This document shows positions 34,148 to 45,542 of a DNA stretch of 64,000 nucleotides, piece by piece. Location: contig NC_037094.1 of assembly GCF_002994745.2 (NCBI RefSeq), forward strand, positions 40,231,456 through 40,295,455, in the 5' to 3' direction. The position numbers were made by a program, and so were the translations under genes. Every line of letters starts with the position of its first letter. Position 1 is the first letter of the stretch. The notes beneath the pieces were generated by a model. That model ran no database searches. It worked only from the letters and a program-made list of their open reading frames with translations, and was not told the origin of the DNA. Source of the stretch: Rosa chinensis. Taxonomy: Eukaryota > Streptophyta > Magnoliopsida > Rosales > Rosaceae.

Positions 34148-36176
34148 TGATGCGCCTGAAAGCAAGCGCATAATTTAACCCTGAAATGTCATTAGTAGTA
34201 CATAATAAATAGGGATCGTTCTATTCCGGGGATTGAGGGTACACCTGTCATCGTCAAACAATTAAACAATTAAAATTAAAACAAGGTATATTATTTACAC
34301 AATATAGACATATATAAACATTATTTACGAAAAAAAGGGGGGTTTTTGTTTTTGGTTTTCGAAAATAAAACTAAATAAGTAAAACAATTAAAATGCAAAA
34401 ACATAAAAACACAAATGGAATGAGAGAACAAAGATCAAAACCGAAACATATGATTAAAATTGACTCAAACCCTAATATTGTTCATCTAAGTCATGAGAAA
34501 GGAGTTGATCATGTGAAACATTCGAAAGCAAATGAATTCCCATTTTTTACTTTTCAATGCTAATTAACCTAAGCGAAAGCACCTAGATTAATCCTATCAA
34601 ACATGCAATCAAACCCTAGAAAGCTAGTCAATCATGTCATGTTTAACGCATTACACATAGAGAAAGGCTATCAACTCAAGTGTACAACTTAGTATGGAAA
34701 AGTCCACCTAATTGCAATCCTCGTTAATTAAATTCGATCTTTGTACAAAACCTTTACTACTTTGATTCAAGTTTACACAAAACGAAAAGTCGATTTCATG
34801 TTCTTAAACCTAGCACCAATTATATCAAAACCCTAAGTGTTTGCAACCACATAAGATTAAAATACAAAAGTTATCTATAACGTAAATTTAATTAAACAAA
34901 CCCACATAAGCAACTCTCGAATCACAATAATATGAATCTGAAAATTCTCAATTAATCATAAAAATTCCAGAAATTAATATTTGTTCAAACACATATGTCA
35001 ACTAGTTCATAACCAACGAAATTCAAAGCAAAGGTTACAAAGGAGAATCGGATTACACCGTGAGATGGGGATGGTGATGAACGATTGATGTGGTTGTCTC
35101 TTGAATCTCGAAAGCAAGCTTCAAGGTTGGAGATGGATGATGGATGCTCACGGCTATGCTTCTTCTCCCTTGGCCTTGCTTGAACTCGTGGAGATGACTA
35201 GAGGATGGAGAAACTCACGGCTATGCTAAGAAGATTTTCTGATTTTTTTCTAAAGTGTAAATTGTATGGGGGAGAGGAACCCTTGACGTTGAGAAAGGGG
35301 GAGTTTTATATAGGAGCATGGCTAGGGTTCACAAAGCAATCAGAATTTTCCACATAGCTTCAACCAATGATAATTCGCCAAGTAAGCTTGTGATGTGGTC
35401 CAACCAATCATAGAATGCCAAGTAAGCCTTGTGATGTGTTCCAACCAATCATAATTCTCTAAAATACCTCCCTAATATTTAATTGCCGAATTTCCTTGAA
35501 ATTATTCTGATTTTCTTCATGAATTTCGGCCAACATTCCTTTAGGGAATTTAGGGATGAATCTAGACGCCTTTTTAGCTTTTCCTTGGTGCAAACATATT
35601 TTCCTTCCATAAATATCTCCCTTGAATCTCTCTTTGCGTCATCTCCTTGATTATTTCTGATTTTCATGTTGGCAATCACACCAATTTACTCCTCCAACAA
35701 TATTTCTTTCCATAAAAATTTCCCAAGAAAATCTCCTTTGATTTATTCCACGTGAAATTCTCAATCAATCACCTTAATTCCCACGTTGTCACCTTGTTTT
35801 TCCTTAAGTATTACACGGCAAATTTAATCCCCAAGGAAAATATATTTTCCTTTCTTTAAAAAAACTCTTCCTTGATTCTCTCCTTGCCATGTCATCTTCA
35901 TGAAGCTTCTCGTTCCATTTATGAACTCAATTCAGCTTATTTATTCCAAAAACATGAAAATAGAAGCTTTCTAAAATAAGAAATGGAAACTTTCTTAAAC
36001 TAAAATGGAAACTTTCTAAAAATGGAAAATAGAAACTACAAAACGGAAACTTTCTACAATTAGGAACTTTCCCATTTGAATAATGGAAACTTTCCTAAAC
36101 AGAGTTTTATTAAGGAAATAACGCAGAAAATATAGGGAAATAACAGTTAAAACGTCGCATTAAAATGCTCCTATCA
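34148..36176 (-). repeat. Solo LTR (family A, subtype 2) in the E4 leader
   Basis: 2029 bases, TGATGCGCC to CTCCTATCA on the plus strand. Flanked by CTTTT at 34143-34147 and 36177-36181. The TSD is plausible but lies in a T/C-rich tract, so it is weak by itself. Leader sequence continues on both sides, and neither PBS nor PPT is attached, which supports a solo LTR left by LTR-LTR recombination. Confidence 0.87.
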
Positions 36177-36181
36177 CTTTT

Positions 36182-36975
36182 TCTTTTCTTTTCTTTTTTT
36201 TTTTCTTTGTACGAAAATACTTACAAATATTCTTATTCTTTCCTTTTCTTTACAATTATTTTCAACACTTAGGTACGGGAACAGGGAGTCTCGATGTGCA
36301 ATGGGACTGAAACAGCTACCCTTTTCAAGACTATGTTTAATCCGATATACCTTAGTGAATCACAATATTTTCATTTGTTATATATATCATTGATTTCAAA
36401 TTCAATTCCAAGCGGTAAATCAAGAGGACGTGCGGCCCAAGTATAGTCGTCTAGACACCAAGTCCCTCCTACATCCTTTGGGCAACCTTACTGAAATGGC
36501 CAGGTAGGGGAGGGCGACCACGAGAGGTAGAATCCATTTTGGCATGAGCTACTCCCACATTGTGGTTTAGGCTCATTTGCACGCACTTCTGGATTCAAGA
36601 ACCAGTCATGAGCGTTGTCCCCTTCCTAACCATCCCACATAGGCTATACTTACTTGGATGAAAAAGGTCCTAAGTGTGAAGACAGTTCAATGAATGTTAA
36701 TAAAGGCCGCCCTCAACCTTAAGGGACCTGGACTAGGTACCAATAAGGGGTTTAGGCCAATATTAATAAACACGACTTCACCTATTCCTTCTTTAATTTA
36801 CGACTTACAATAAAAATTCGTATTCAACAATATAAATAACAACCTAAGTAATTAACTAACTAATTTTTGACAATTACAAAATAATTAACAAGCAAAATTT
36901 TTTTTTTTTTTTTTTTTTTTTTTACGGTCACAATATAAACAAAACACATATTATTCACAAAGTGACAAATGATTT
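36182..36975 (-). other. E4 leader, module 1
   Basis: Continuation of the E4 leader after the solo LTR, collinear with 30480-31240. It includes the CCACAATGTGG hairpin (near 36554), the GCGGCTTTTATTA block near 36705 (minus strand) and a long T run at 36899-36923. Confidence 0.85.
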
Positions 36976-36998
36976 TTCAATCCCCGGCAACGGCGCCA
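36976..36998 (-). other. tRNA-Asp primer binding site of E4
   Basis: 23-base PBS on the minus strand, five bases from the LTR at 37004. Confidence 0.92.
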
Positions 36999-37003
36999 AA
37001 AAT

Positions 37004-39361
37004 TGATGCGCTCGAAAGCAAGCGCATAATTTAACCCTGAAATGTCATTAGTAGTATAAACTAAATAGGGATCGTTCTATTCCGGGGATTGAGGGTACAC
37101 CTGTCATTGTCAAACAATTAAACAATTAAAATTAGAACAAAGTATAATATTCACAAAGATATTCACAATTATAAACATTATTTACGAAAATAAGGGGAGA
37201 TTTTGTTTTTGGTTTTCTTTTGCCGAAAATAAATACTAAGTTAACTAAATAATTAAAATGTAAAAACATAAAAACACAAATGGGATGTGAATACAAGGAT
37301 CAAAGTCGAAACTCATGATTAAAATTTATTCAAGTTCATCATTGTTCATCATAGTCATGCAAGAGGAGTTGATCATGTGAAACGTTAAAAGCAAACAATT
37401 CCCCATATTTTACTTTCAATGCTAATTAATCTAAGTGAAAGCACAAAGACTAATCCTATCAAACATGCATTCAAGCCCTAGAAAGCTAGTCAATCATACA
37501 TGTTTAACGCAATAAGCACCTAGAAAGGCTATCAACTCAAATGTGCAACTTAGTATGAAAAAGTTCACCTAATTGCAATCTTCTTTGATTAAATTCGGTT
37601 TTTGCACAAAACCTTTACTACTTATTGATTCAAGAACACAAAACCAAAAAGTTGATCCATGTTTCTCAAATTCGTAGCAACATTCACATAAAAACCCTAA
37701 ATGTTTCGAACCATTCAAGATTATCATACAAAAGATTTCTATCATGCAAATTTAATCAAACACTCACACAAAAGCAACCATAAATCGCAATATATGAATC
37801 AGAAAATTAACAATTAATCATAAAATTTCAGAAATCAACAATTGTTCAAACATATGTGTCAACTAAGGCATAACCAACGAAAATTACAAAGCAAAGGTTA
37901 CAAGGAGAATCGGATTACACCGTGATGAAGATGAGATGAATGAAGTGATGAATGGTCTCTTGAATTTCGAAAGCAATCTTCAAGGATGGTGATGGAGGTA
38001 GTGCACGGCTTGTCTTCTTCTTCCTTGGCCTTGCTTGAATTTGGTGGTTGCCCTAGAGGATGGAGAAGAGCACGGCTAGGCTAGAGAGAGTTTCTGATTT
38101 TTTTTCTAAAGTGTAGAATGTAAAGAATGGAACCCCCTTGACGTTGAGAAGAATGGAGAATATATAGGAGCACGGCCTCCTTGGTCTCCAAGCCGTCCTT
38201 TTTTCTGAATTTCTCACGGAATTAATGTAGTCATTCCACATACTTTCCTCCAATGCAAGCTTGCCACATAAGCCCTATGAGGTGGTGCAACCAATCACAA
38301 AATTCCAATATTAATTCCCTAAATAATCTTGCCGAAATTCCCTTGATATAATTTCTGATTTTTGTAGTTTAATTCGGCCAAACTTCCTTTAGGGAATTAA
38401 GGAATGTATCTAGACTTCTTTTGAGCTTTTCTTGGTCTCCACCTTTTTCTCTTTCCTTTATTTTCTCCCTTGAATATCTCCTTGCCGAATTCTCTAGGGT
38501 TTTCTTTTAATTCACACGGCAAATTCCTTCTTTTCCTCTTGGCTTGGACGGCAAAAGATATTCTAGGGTTTATCTCTTGATGAATTTCCATAAAAATAGC
38601 CCTAGAAAATCTCCCTAGAAAATCTCCTTTTAATTTCTGATTTTTGGGCGCCACTTCCTTGTTTCTCTCTTCATCTTGGACGGCAAAACTCCCCTAGGGT
38701 TTATTCATGCGTCAAAAACCCTAGTTGCATGGGCTTTTGTGGGCCTTTTATCCATTTGCCGAAAATCCACTTCATTCTTGAGAGTTCATGGGCTTCCATG
38801 CGTCACCTTTATGCCATGTCATCATCTAGAGTCTTCAAGAAGCTTCCCTTATGCCATGTACTTCATTAATTCGATCTCCACTCTTGGTTGACTCAAGAGT
38901 CTTGTTTTGGCAAGCTTTCCTTTTCTGGACAGGGTTTCCTGGTTGGACTAGGAAAACTTCTTTTCTTCATTTCTGCTCATTTCTGTGGCTCATTGTTTCT
39001 CATTTTTGCTCCCCTTGACTTTCGCAAGCTCCTCTTTCCATTTATGAGTTCATTTCCACTTTTTAGCTCCGAGGTCCTGAAAATAGAAACTAGTAAGAAA
39101 AATAGAAACTTTCCTAAAATGAAAAATGACAACTTTCCTAAACTGAAAATGGGAAACTTTCTAAAAGTGAGAAATAGAAACTACCGAAAATGGAAACTTA
39201 CTAAAAATGATAAATAGAAACTACAAAAATAGAAACTTTCTACAAATAGGAACTTTCCCAATCGAAGAATGGAAACTTCCCTAAACAGAGTTTTACTAAG
39301 GAAATGACGCAAGAAATGTAGGAAAAAGCAAGTAAAACGTTGCATTAAAATGCTCCTATCA
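37004..39361 (-). repeat. LTR shared by E4 (as 5' LTR) and E5 (as 3' LTR)
   Basis: 2358 bases. PBS and leader lie on its left, and a PPT (39362-39374) with the 3' noncoding region lies on its right. This is the signature of a tandem formed by unequal recombination between LTRs. The U5 end holds a perfect 7-bp stem, ATGCGCT / AGCGCAT (37006-37027). Confidence 0.92.
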
Positions 39362-40996
39362 GATTCCCCCACACTTAGCTTTTGCTAGTCCCTTAGCAAA
39401 ATCACACCAAGACACAACGAAAATTAAAGACTTGACACAAAACAGACTCTATAGCCCTTCAACTTTTTGTCTCAGCAATCTCTTACTTTCACAACACCAA
39501 GATTAGCACTTCACCAAGAATAAATGTTTAGGCATTCGAGAGTTAATTTAAACACATAATCTTCACAGACACAAGTAGGACTTGGTTGTAACAATGGTGA
39601 TGGGTTCTGTTAAGCATGTTTCAAACAAGTTTGATTCAAATCCTCACAAGGTATATCCACTCTTTCTTCTCTCAGAATTCAAGGCAATGCTTAAAAGCTT
39701 ATACACTCAAGTATATGTGAAAGATAGCAAGTATATCACATAATGTAAGAAACGAAAGCACATGTATAAATTTCTTTTAAAGATCTCATGAAGGATACCA
39801 ACTACTTGCACAGATGGACCCAAGCCATAGGTTCAACTCTTGTAACTCATCTCCACATCAAGGGCTGTCCCATCTTAAGGATCAAGAAGGTCTTCTCAAG
39901 GGTTGTAATGGGTTAAGGCTCAAGGTTTAAGGAAATGAAAGGTAAGGATTTATCAAAGTGTCCTAAAAACCTAGCAAAGCATATGTAGATGTAGAGACCT
40001 CAAGAAATCCACCCAGGCATTGCAAAAACGTCACTTTCCCTAGAGGTAACATAAAAGGGGCCTAATGTCTTCATGTTGGGCCCAATCTTCATTGTAAACT
40101 TCCCCTGAACTATAGTGAATGGACAAAGGCCAAATTTTTCTTTAGTTGGCCTTCATTTCAAAGCAGACTCCAAAATCACTAAGTATGGGGGACTAAAATC
40201 CATAAATATTTCTTTCTTTTCTTTTCTAGCCGTACACAATTTTTTTTTTGTCTTTTTCATTTCTTTTTTACGGCTTTCACATATTTTTTTCTTTATGGAC
40301 AAGTCTACCCCCACACTTGAACTTTCACCTCTTCTCACTTTTCATCCTTAGCACCAAACCCACGTAGTATGTCTCAAAAGATTTCTCCACTAAGTTCTTA
40401 GAACAAAGGGTAGGGTTGTAACTATACTAAGCTTCATGGTCAAGGGTTTTAAGGGTGATGAATGAAAAGGCTTAATGTAGGCTCAAAAGGGGTTTATCTA
40501 AGGGAGTCCCACGACGGGCACAATTGGGGACACAAGTTCATTTGGCAATGGTGGTAATTCCTAGGTTGCCTCTATATGAGCTACTCCCACATTGTGGTTT
40601 AGGCTCATTTGCACGCACTTCTGGATTCAAGAACCAGTCATGAGCGTTGTCCCCTTCCTAGACACCATCCCACATAGGCTATACTTACTTGGATGAAAAA
40701 GGTCCTAAGTGTGAAGACAGTTCAATGAATGTTAATAAAGGCCGCCCTCAACCTTAAGGGACCTGGACTAGGTACCAATAAGAGGTTTAGGCCAATATTA
40801 ATAAACACGACTTCACCTATTCCTTCTTTAATTTACGACTTACAATAAAAATTCGTATTCAACAATATAAATAACAACCTAAGTAATTAACTAACTAATT
40901 TTTGACAATTACAAAATAATTAACAAGTAAAATTTTTTTTTTTTACGGTCACAATATAAACAAAACACATATTATTCACAAAGTGATAAATGATTT
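39362..40996 (-). other. E5 PPT and fused noncoding internal region
   Basis: The PPT (39362-39374) differs by one base next to the LTR (GATT in place of AATT on the plus strand). Bases 39375-40575 are the 3' noncoding region, with one internal PPT-like motif near 40309. At about 40576 it joins module 1 of the leader directly (CCTCTAT then ATGAGCTACT). All of gag-pol, the conserved post-pol block and leader module 2 are missing. This joint differs from that of E2 and E6, so the deletion is independent. The ORF at 40115-40351 is antisense to the element. Confidence 0.86.
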
Positions 40997-41019
40997 TTCA
41001 ATCCCCGGCAACGGCGCCA
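40997..41019 (-). other. tRNA-Asp primer binding site of E5
   Basis: 23-base PBS on the minus strand, five bases from the LTR at 41025. Confidence 0.92.
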
Positions 41020-41024
41020 AAAAT

Positions 41025-43382
41025 TGATGCGCTCGAAAGCAAGCGCATAATTTAACCCTGAAATGTCATTAGTAGTATAAAGTAAATAGGGATCGTTCTA
41101 TTCCGGGGATTGAGGGTACACCTGTCATTGTCAAACAATTAAACAATTAAAATTAGAACAAAGTATAATATTCACAAAGATATTCACAATTATAAACATT
41201 ATTTACGAAAATAAGGGGAGATTTTGTTTTTGGTTTTCTTTTGCCGAAAATAAATACTAAGTTAACTAAATAATTAAAATGTAAAAACATAAAAACACAA
41301 ATGGGATGTGAATACAAGGATCAAAGTCGAAACTCACGATTAAAATTTATTCAAGTTCATCATTGTTCATCATAGTCATGCAAGAGGAGTTGATCATGTG
41401 AAACGTTAAAAGCAAACAATTCCCCATATTTTACTTTCAATGCTAATTAATCTAAGTGAAAGCACAAAGACTAATCCTATCAAACATGCATTCAAGCCCT
41501 AGAAAGCTAGTCAATCATACATGTTTAACGCAATAAGCACCTAGAAAGGCTATCAACTCAAATGTACAACTTAGTATGAAAAAGTTCACCTAATTGCAAT
41601 CTTCTTTGATTAAATTCGGTTTTTGCACAAAACCTTTACTACTTATTGATTCAAGAACACAAAACCAAAAAGTTGATCCATGCTTCTCAAATTCGTAGCA
41701 ACATTCACATAAAAACCCTAAATGTTTCGAACCATTCAAGATTATCATACAAAAGATTTCTATCATGCAAATTTAATCAAACACTCACACAAAAGCAACC
41801 ATAAATCGCAATATATGAATCTGAAAATTAACAATTAATCATAAAATTTCAGAAATCAACAATTGTTCAAACATATGTGTCAACTAAGGCATAACCAACG
41901 AAAATTACAAAGCAAAGGTTACAAGGAGAATCGGATTACACCGTGATGAAGATGAGATGAATGAAGTGATGAATGGTCTCTTGAATTTCGAAAGAAATCT
42001 TCAAGGATGGTGATGGAGGTAGTGCACGGCTTGTCTTCTTCTTCCTTGGCCTTGCTTGAATTTCGTGGTTGCCCTAGAGGATGGAGAAGAGCACGGCTAG
42101 GCTAGAGAGAGTTTCTGATTTTTTTTCTAAAGTGTAGAATGTAAAGAATGGAACCCCCTTGACGTTGAGAAGAATGGAGAATATATAGGAGCACGGCCTC
42201 CTTGGTCTCCAAGCCGTCCTCTTTTCTGAATTTCTCACGGAATTAATGTAGTCATTCCACATACTTTCCTCCAATGCAAGCTTGCCACATAAGCCCTATG
42301 AGGTGGTGCAACCAATCACAAAATTTCAATATTAATTCCCTAAATAATCTTGCCGAAATTCCCTTGATATAATTTCTGATTTTTGTAGTTTAATTCGGCC
42401 AAACTTCCTTTAGGGAATTAAGGAATGTATCTAGACTTCTTTTGAGCTTTTCTTGGTCTCCACCTTTTTCTCTTTCCTTTATTTTCTCCCTTGAATATCT
42501 CCTTGCCGAATTCTCTAGGGTTTTCTTTTAATTCACACGGCAAACTCCTTCTTTTCCTCTTGGCTTGGACGGCAAAAGATATTCTAGGGTTTATCTCTTG
42601 ATGAATTTCCATAAAAATAGCCCTAGAAAATCTCCCTAGAAAATCTCCTTTTAATTTCTGATTTTTGGGCGCCACTTCCTTGTTTCTCTCTTCATCTTGG
42701 ACGGCAAAACTCCCCTAGGGTTTATTCATGCGTCAAAAACCCTAGTTGCATGGGCTTTTGTGGGCCTTTTATCCATTTGCCGAAAATTCACTTCATTCTT
42801 GAGAGTTCATGGGCCTCCATGCGTCACCTTTATGCCATGTCATCATCTAGAGTCTTCAAGAAGCTTCCCTTATGCCATGTACTTCATTAATTCGATCTCC
42901 ACTCTTGGTTGACTCAAGAGTCTTGTTTTGGCAAGCTTTCCTTTTCTGGATAGGGTTTCCTGGTTGGACTAGGAAAACTTCTTTTCTTCATTTCTGCTCA
43001 TTTCTGTGGCTCATTGTTTCTCATTTTTTCTCCCCTTGACTTTCGCAAGCTCCTCTTTCCATTTATGAGTTCATTTCCACTTTTTAGCTCCGAGGTCCTG
43101 AAAATAGAAACTAGTAAGAAAAATAGAAACTTTCCTAAAATGAAAAATGACAACTTTCCTAAACTGAAAATGGGAAACTTTCTAAAAGTGAGAAATAGAA
43201 ACTACCGAAAATGGAAACTTACTAAAAATGATAAATAGAAACTACAAAAATAGAAACTTTCTACAAATAGGAACTTTCCCAATCGAAGAATGGAAACTTC
43301 CCTAAACAGAGTTTTACTAAGGAAATGACGCAAGAAATGTAGGAAAAAGCAAGTAAAACGTCGCATTAAAATGCTCCTATCA
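41025..43382 (-). repeat. 5' LTR of E5 (family A), inserted in TNP2
   Basis: 2358 bases, close copy of 37004-39361. It abuts TNP2 coding sequence at 43383. GGATG at 43383-43387 is the expected right TSD; the left partner is not in the window. Confidence 0.93.
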
Positions 43383-44263
43383 GGATGGCGAATTAAGCCA
43401 TCCTTGTTTCTCTCGGTGGCATGCCAAGTTAAGGCCTTTGATGTTTCAGTTGATTGAAACATTCTTTTGAACCTAGGAATAGGAGGGAAATACCATAACA
43501 CTTTTGCAGGGACTCCCTCTCTTTCTTTCTTATTTTTGCATTTTTTCCACCTAGATGTACCACATGTAGGACAAATAGTGTCATCGGCATATTGTTTTCT
43601 GTACAGAATACAGTCATTAGGGCATGCATGTATTTTGGTGTAATCCATTCCTAATGCACTCAAACTCTTCTTTGCTTCGTACACAGAGGAAGGTATCTCG
43701 TTTCCTTCCGGCAGATACTCAGCAAAGGCAATCAACCAGTCCGAGTAAGCCGAATCATTCATCCCATGCTTGGCTTTCAAGTTGTAAAGCCTCACAAGCA
43801 CATTCATCTTGGTGTGCCTATTGCAACCAGGGTACAAGGGTTTGTTGGCATCGTCAACAAATTTCTTGAATTCATTACACTCACTCGAAAGCTCCTCATC
43901 CTCAGCACCTTCCAACTCCACATCACTATCTAATTCTACTTCATAATCTGCCCTCATGTTACCCTGTACAGAGTCAGATTCAATTGGCCCTGATTCAAGA
44001 CTTTCACTATCCTTATATGATCCCGACTCCACTACAACCTCCCCATGTTCTGTCCATTTCACATAATCTGTGTCAATCCCATTTACAAACAAGTGATCCT
44101 TTATCACTTGTGCAGAAAAATCTTTCACATTTCCACACTTTGTGCAAGGACAACAAATACGGTTAGGGTCTCTAGCATTTCCCAAAGCAAACTGACAAAA
44201 CTCTGCCACCCCTAACTTATATTCATGAGATCTCCTATCAGCATGCACCCATGACCTATCCAT
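43383..44263 (-). pseudogene. TNP2-type CACTA transposase, N-terminal part, cut by LTR
   Basis: About 293 codons of a CACTA transposase. The ATG (44261-44263) follows directly on a splice-acceptor-like TGTAG, so the coding exon may start at the second exon. Residues 1-75 resemble the transposase-associated domain (MDRSWVHADR; the cysteine pattern CCPCTKC; DHLFVNGID; YVKWTEHGE). An acidic linker follows (residues 80-135), then the start of the TNP2 domain (YNLKAKHGMND, HACPNDCILYRK, CPTCGTSRWK). The reading ends at KDGLIRHP where the E5 LTR begins; the open frame runs on for about 60 codons into LTR sequence, which is meaningless. The catalytic part is off the window, so the product is non-functional here. 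Confidence 0.92.
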
Positions 44264-45253
44264 CTACATTAAACAAAAACCACAAACCAAAACTACATCA
44301 TCGAGCAACAAAACCCCAATCACATATCATGCAAGCATTCACTAAGTTCCATAAACTCTACCAATTCAAACTCTGGTACTCTTAATCACCGACAGCAGTT
44401 TATTTACATATATACATGCTCCAATATCAGGCAATGAGAAAAAAAAAATATCGACATATATTCAGGCCAAGCAAATTCAATAACAAGGACAACAGAATAG
44501 CATAATATATATAGAAAACAAATCGATATACATTTAGGGTAAGAAAATCCAATAACAAGACAGAACAGTATGCCACAATATATGAAGAAAAACAAATCGA
44601 TACACATTTAGGCTAAGCAAATCCAAAAACAAAAATGCAAAAAAAAAAAAAAAAAATTAAAGGAGGTTCATGAACAAACACATATCATATTCTCCATTGG
44701 GAAAAGCTATGCTAAAACAACATCCAAACAATTCTCCAATAAGAACATTAACTGCAGATGTAGTATATATGAACCAAACCAGTCCTACACATTTCACCTG
44801 AACAAATCCAATGATACCATGATATATATTAAGCATAGAACAATAGATTTCAACAAATTAAAGCTTCAAAACAAATTTAATAGCAGTCCACAAATTCAAC
44901 AGTGAAGCTCACAGTACTCACCAATCCAGCTCCAGCAATGAATACGAACAATAGCAGTGAAGCTCAGTGCACGAGTCCAACTCACTCTACAGCTTCTTCC
45001 AACTCCACCAGATATATATGCCTTAATTGTGCGGCTGCTGAGAATAATAAACAAGGCCATCAGATTTAGGAAGAAAGGTCAACAACTCCTAGCTTCCATA
45101 ATGCATGACTAGACAAGACCTAAATGAAATTTGTTCAATAAAACCACCAGCGCTTACTACTCAAAGGCCATAGTTTTTTTGTAACCTATTGGCATTCTTG
45201 AATAAAGACTAGAATCTGCAGGATTTGGAAGCTTGTACAACATGTTTTGTTAA
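44264..45253 (-). other. Probable TNP2 intron or 5' region, left part
   Basis: AT-rich, no supported gene. Three diverged short repeats containing AAACAAATCGATA or a similar sequence, with 'AAGCAAATTCAATAAC'-like units, lie at about 44440-44640, followed by a poly(A) run (44638-44656). It ends with GTTAA (45249-45253), the TSD of the family-B solo LTR. Confidence 0.5.
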
Positions 45254-45542
45254 TGATACGTGCAAAAGCAATCGCCAATTTAAACCCTGAAAATGTCGAG
45301 CGTTAGTATAGGATAAGCAGGGATCGTTCAAGTCGGGGATTGAGGGTGCTAACATGTGAGCAACAAATTAAAAGAAAGAATATACAAATTCACACGAAAA
45401 TTATAAGAACATATACAAGTTAAGTTAGAATTAAATTAGAAATCCATATACAACACAAATACAAACAACAAATTCTAGTTAAATTCTAACTACACAAATT
45501 CATGTATAACACCTACACAAATTACTATTCACGAAAACACTA

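Larger units (their letters stand above)
33619..43382 (-). mobile_element. E4-E5 tandem: two Athila copies sharing one LTR, in a CACTA transposase gene
   Basis: Minus-strand order is LTR (41025-43382), PBS and leader fused to the 3' noncoding region of a gag-pol-less element (E5), LTR (37004-39361), then PBS and leader of a second element (E4). The middle LTR has a PPT on one side and a PBS on the other, so it serves both elements. Both LTRs are 2358 bases with roughly 15 differences seen. E4 is interrupted in its leader by a solo LTR (34148-36176) and by E3 (boundary 33618/33619). Its gag-pol would lie upstream of the window. The right edge cuts the TNP2 ORF at 43382/43383. Confidence 0.88.
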
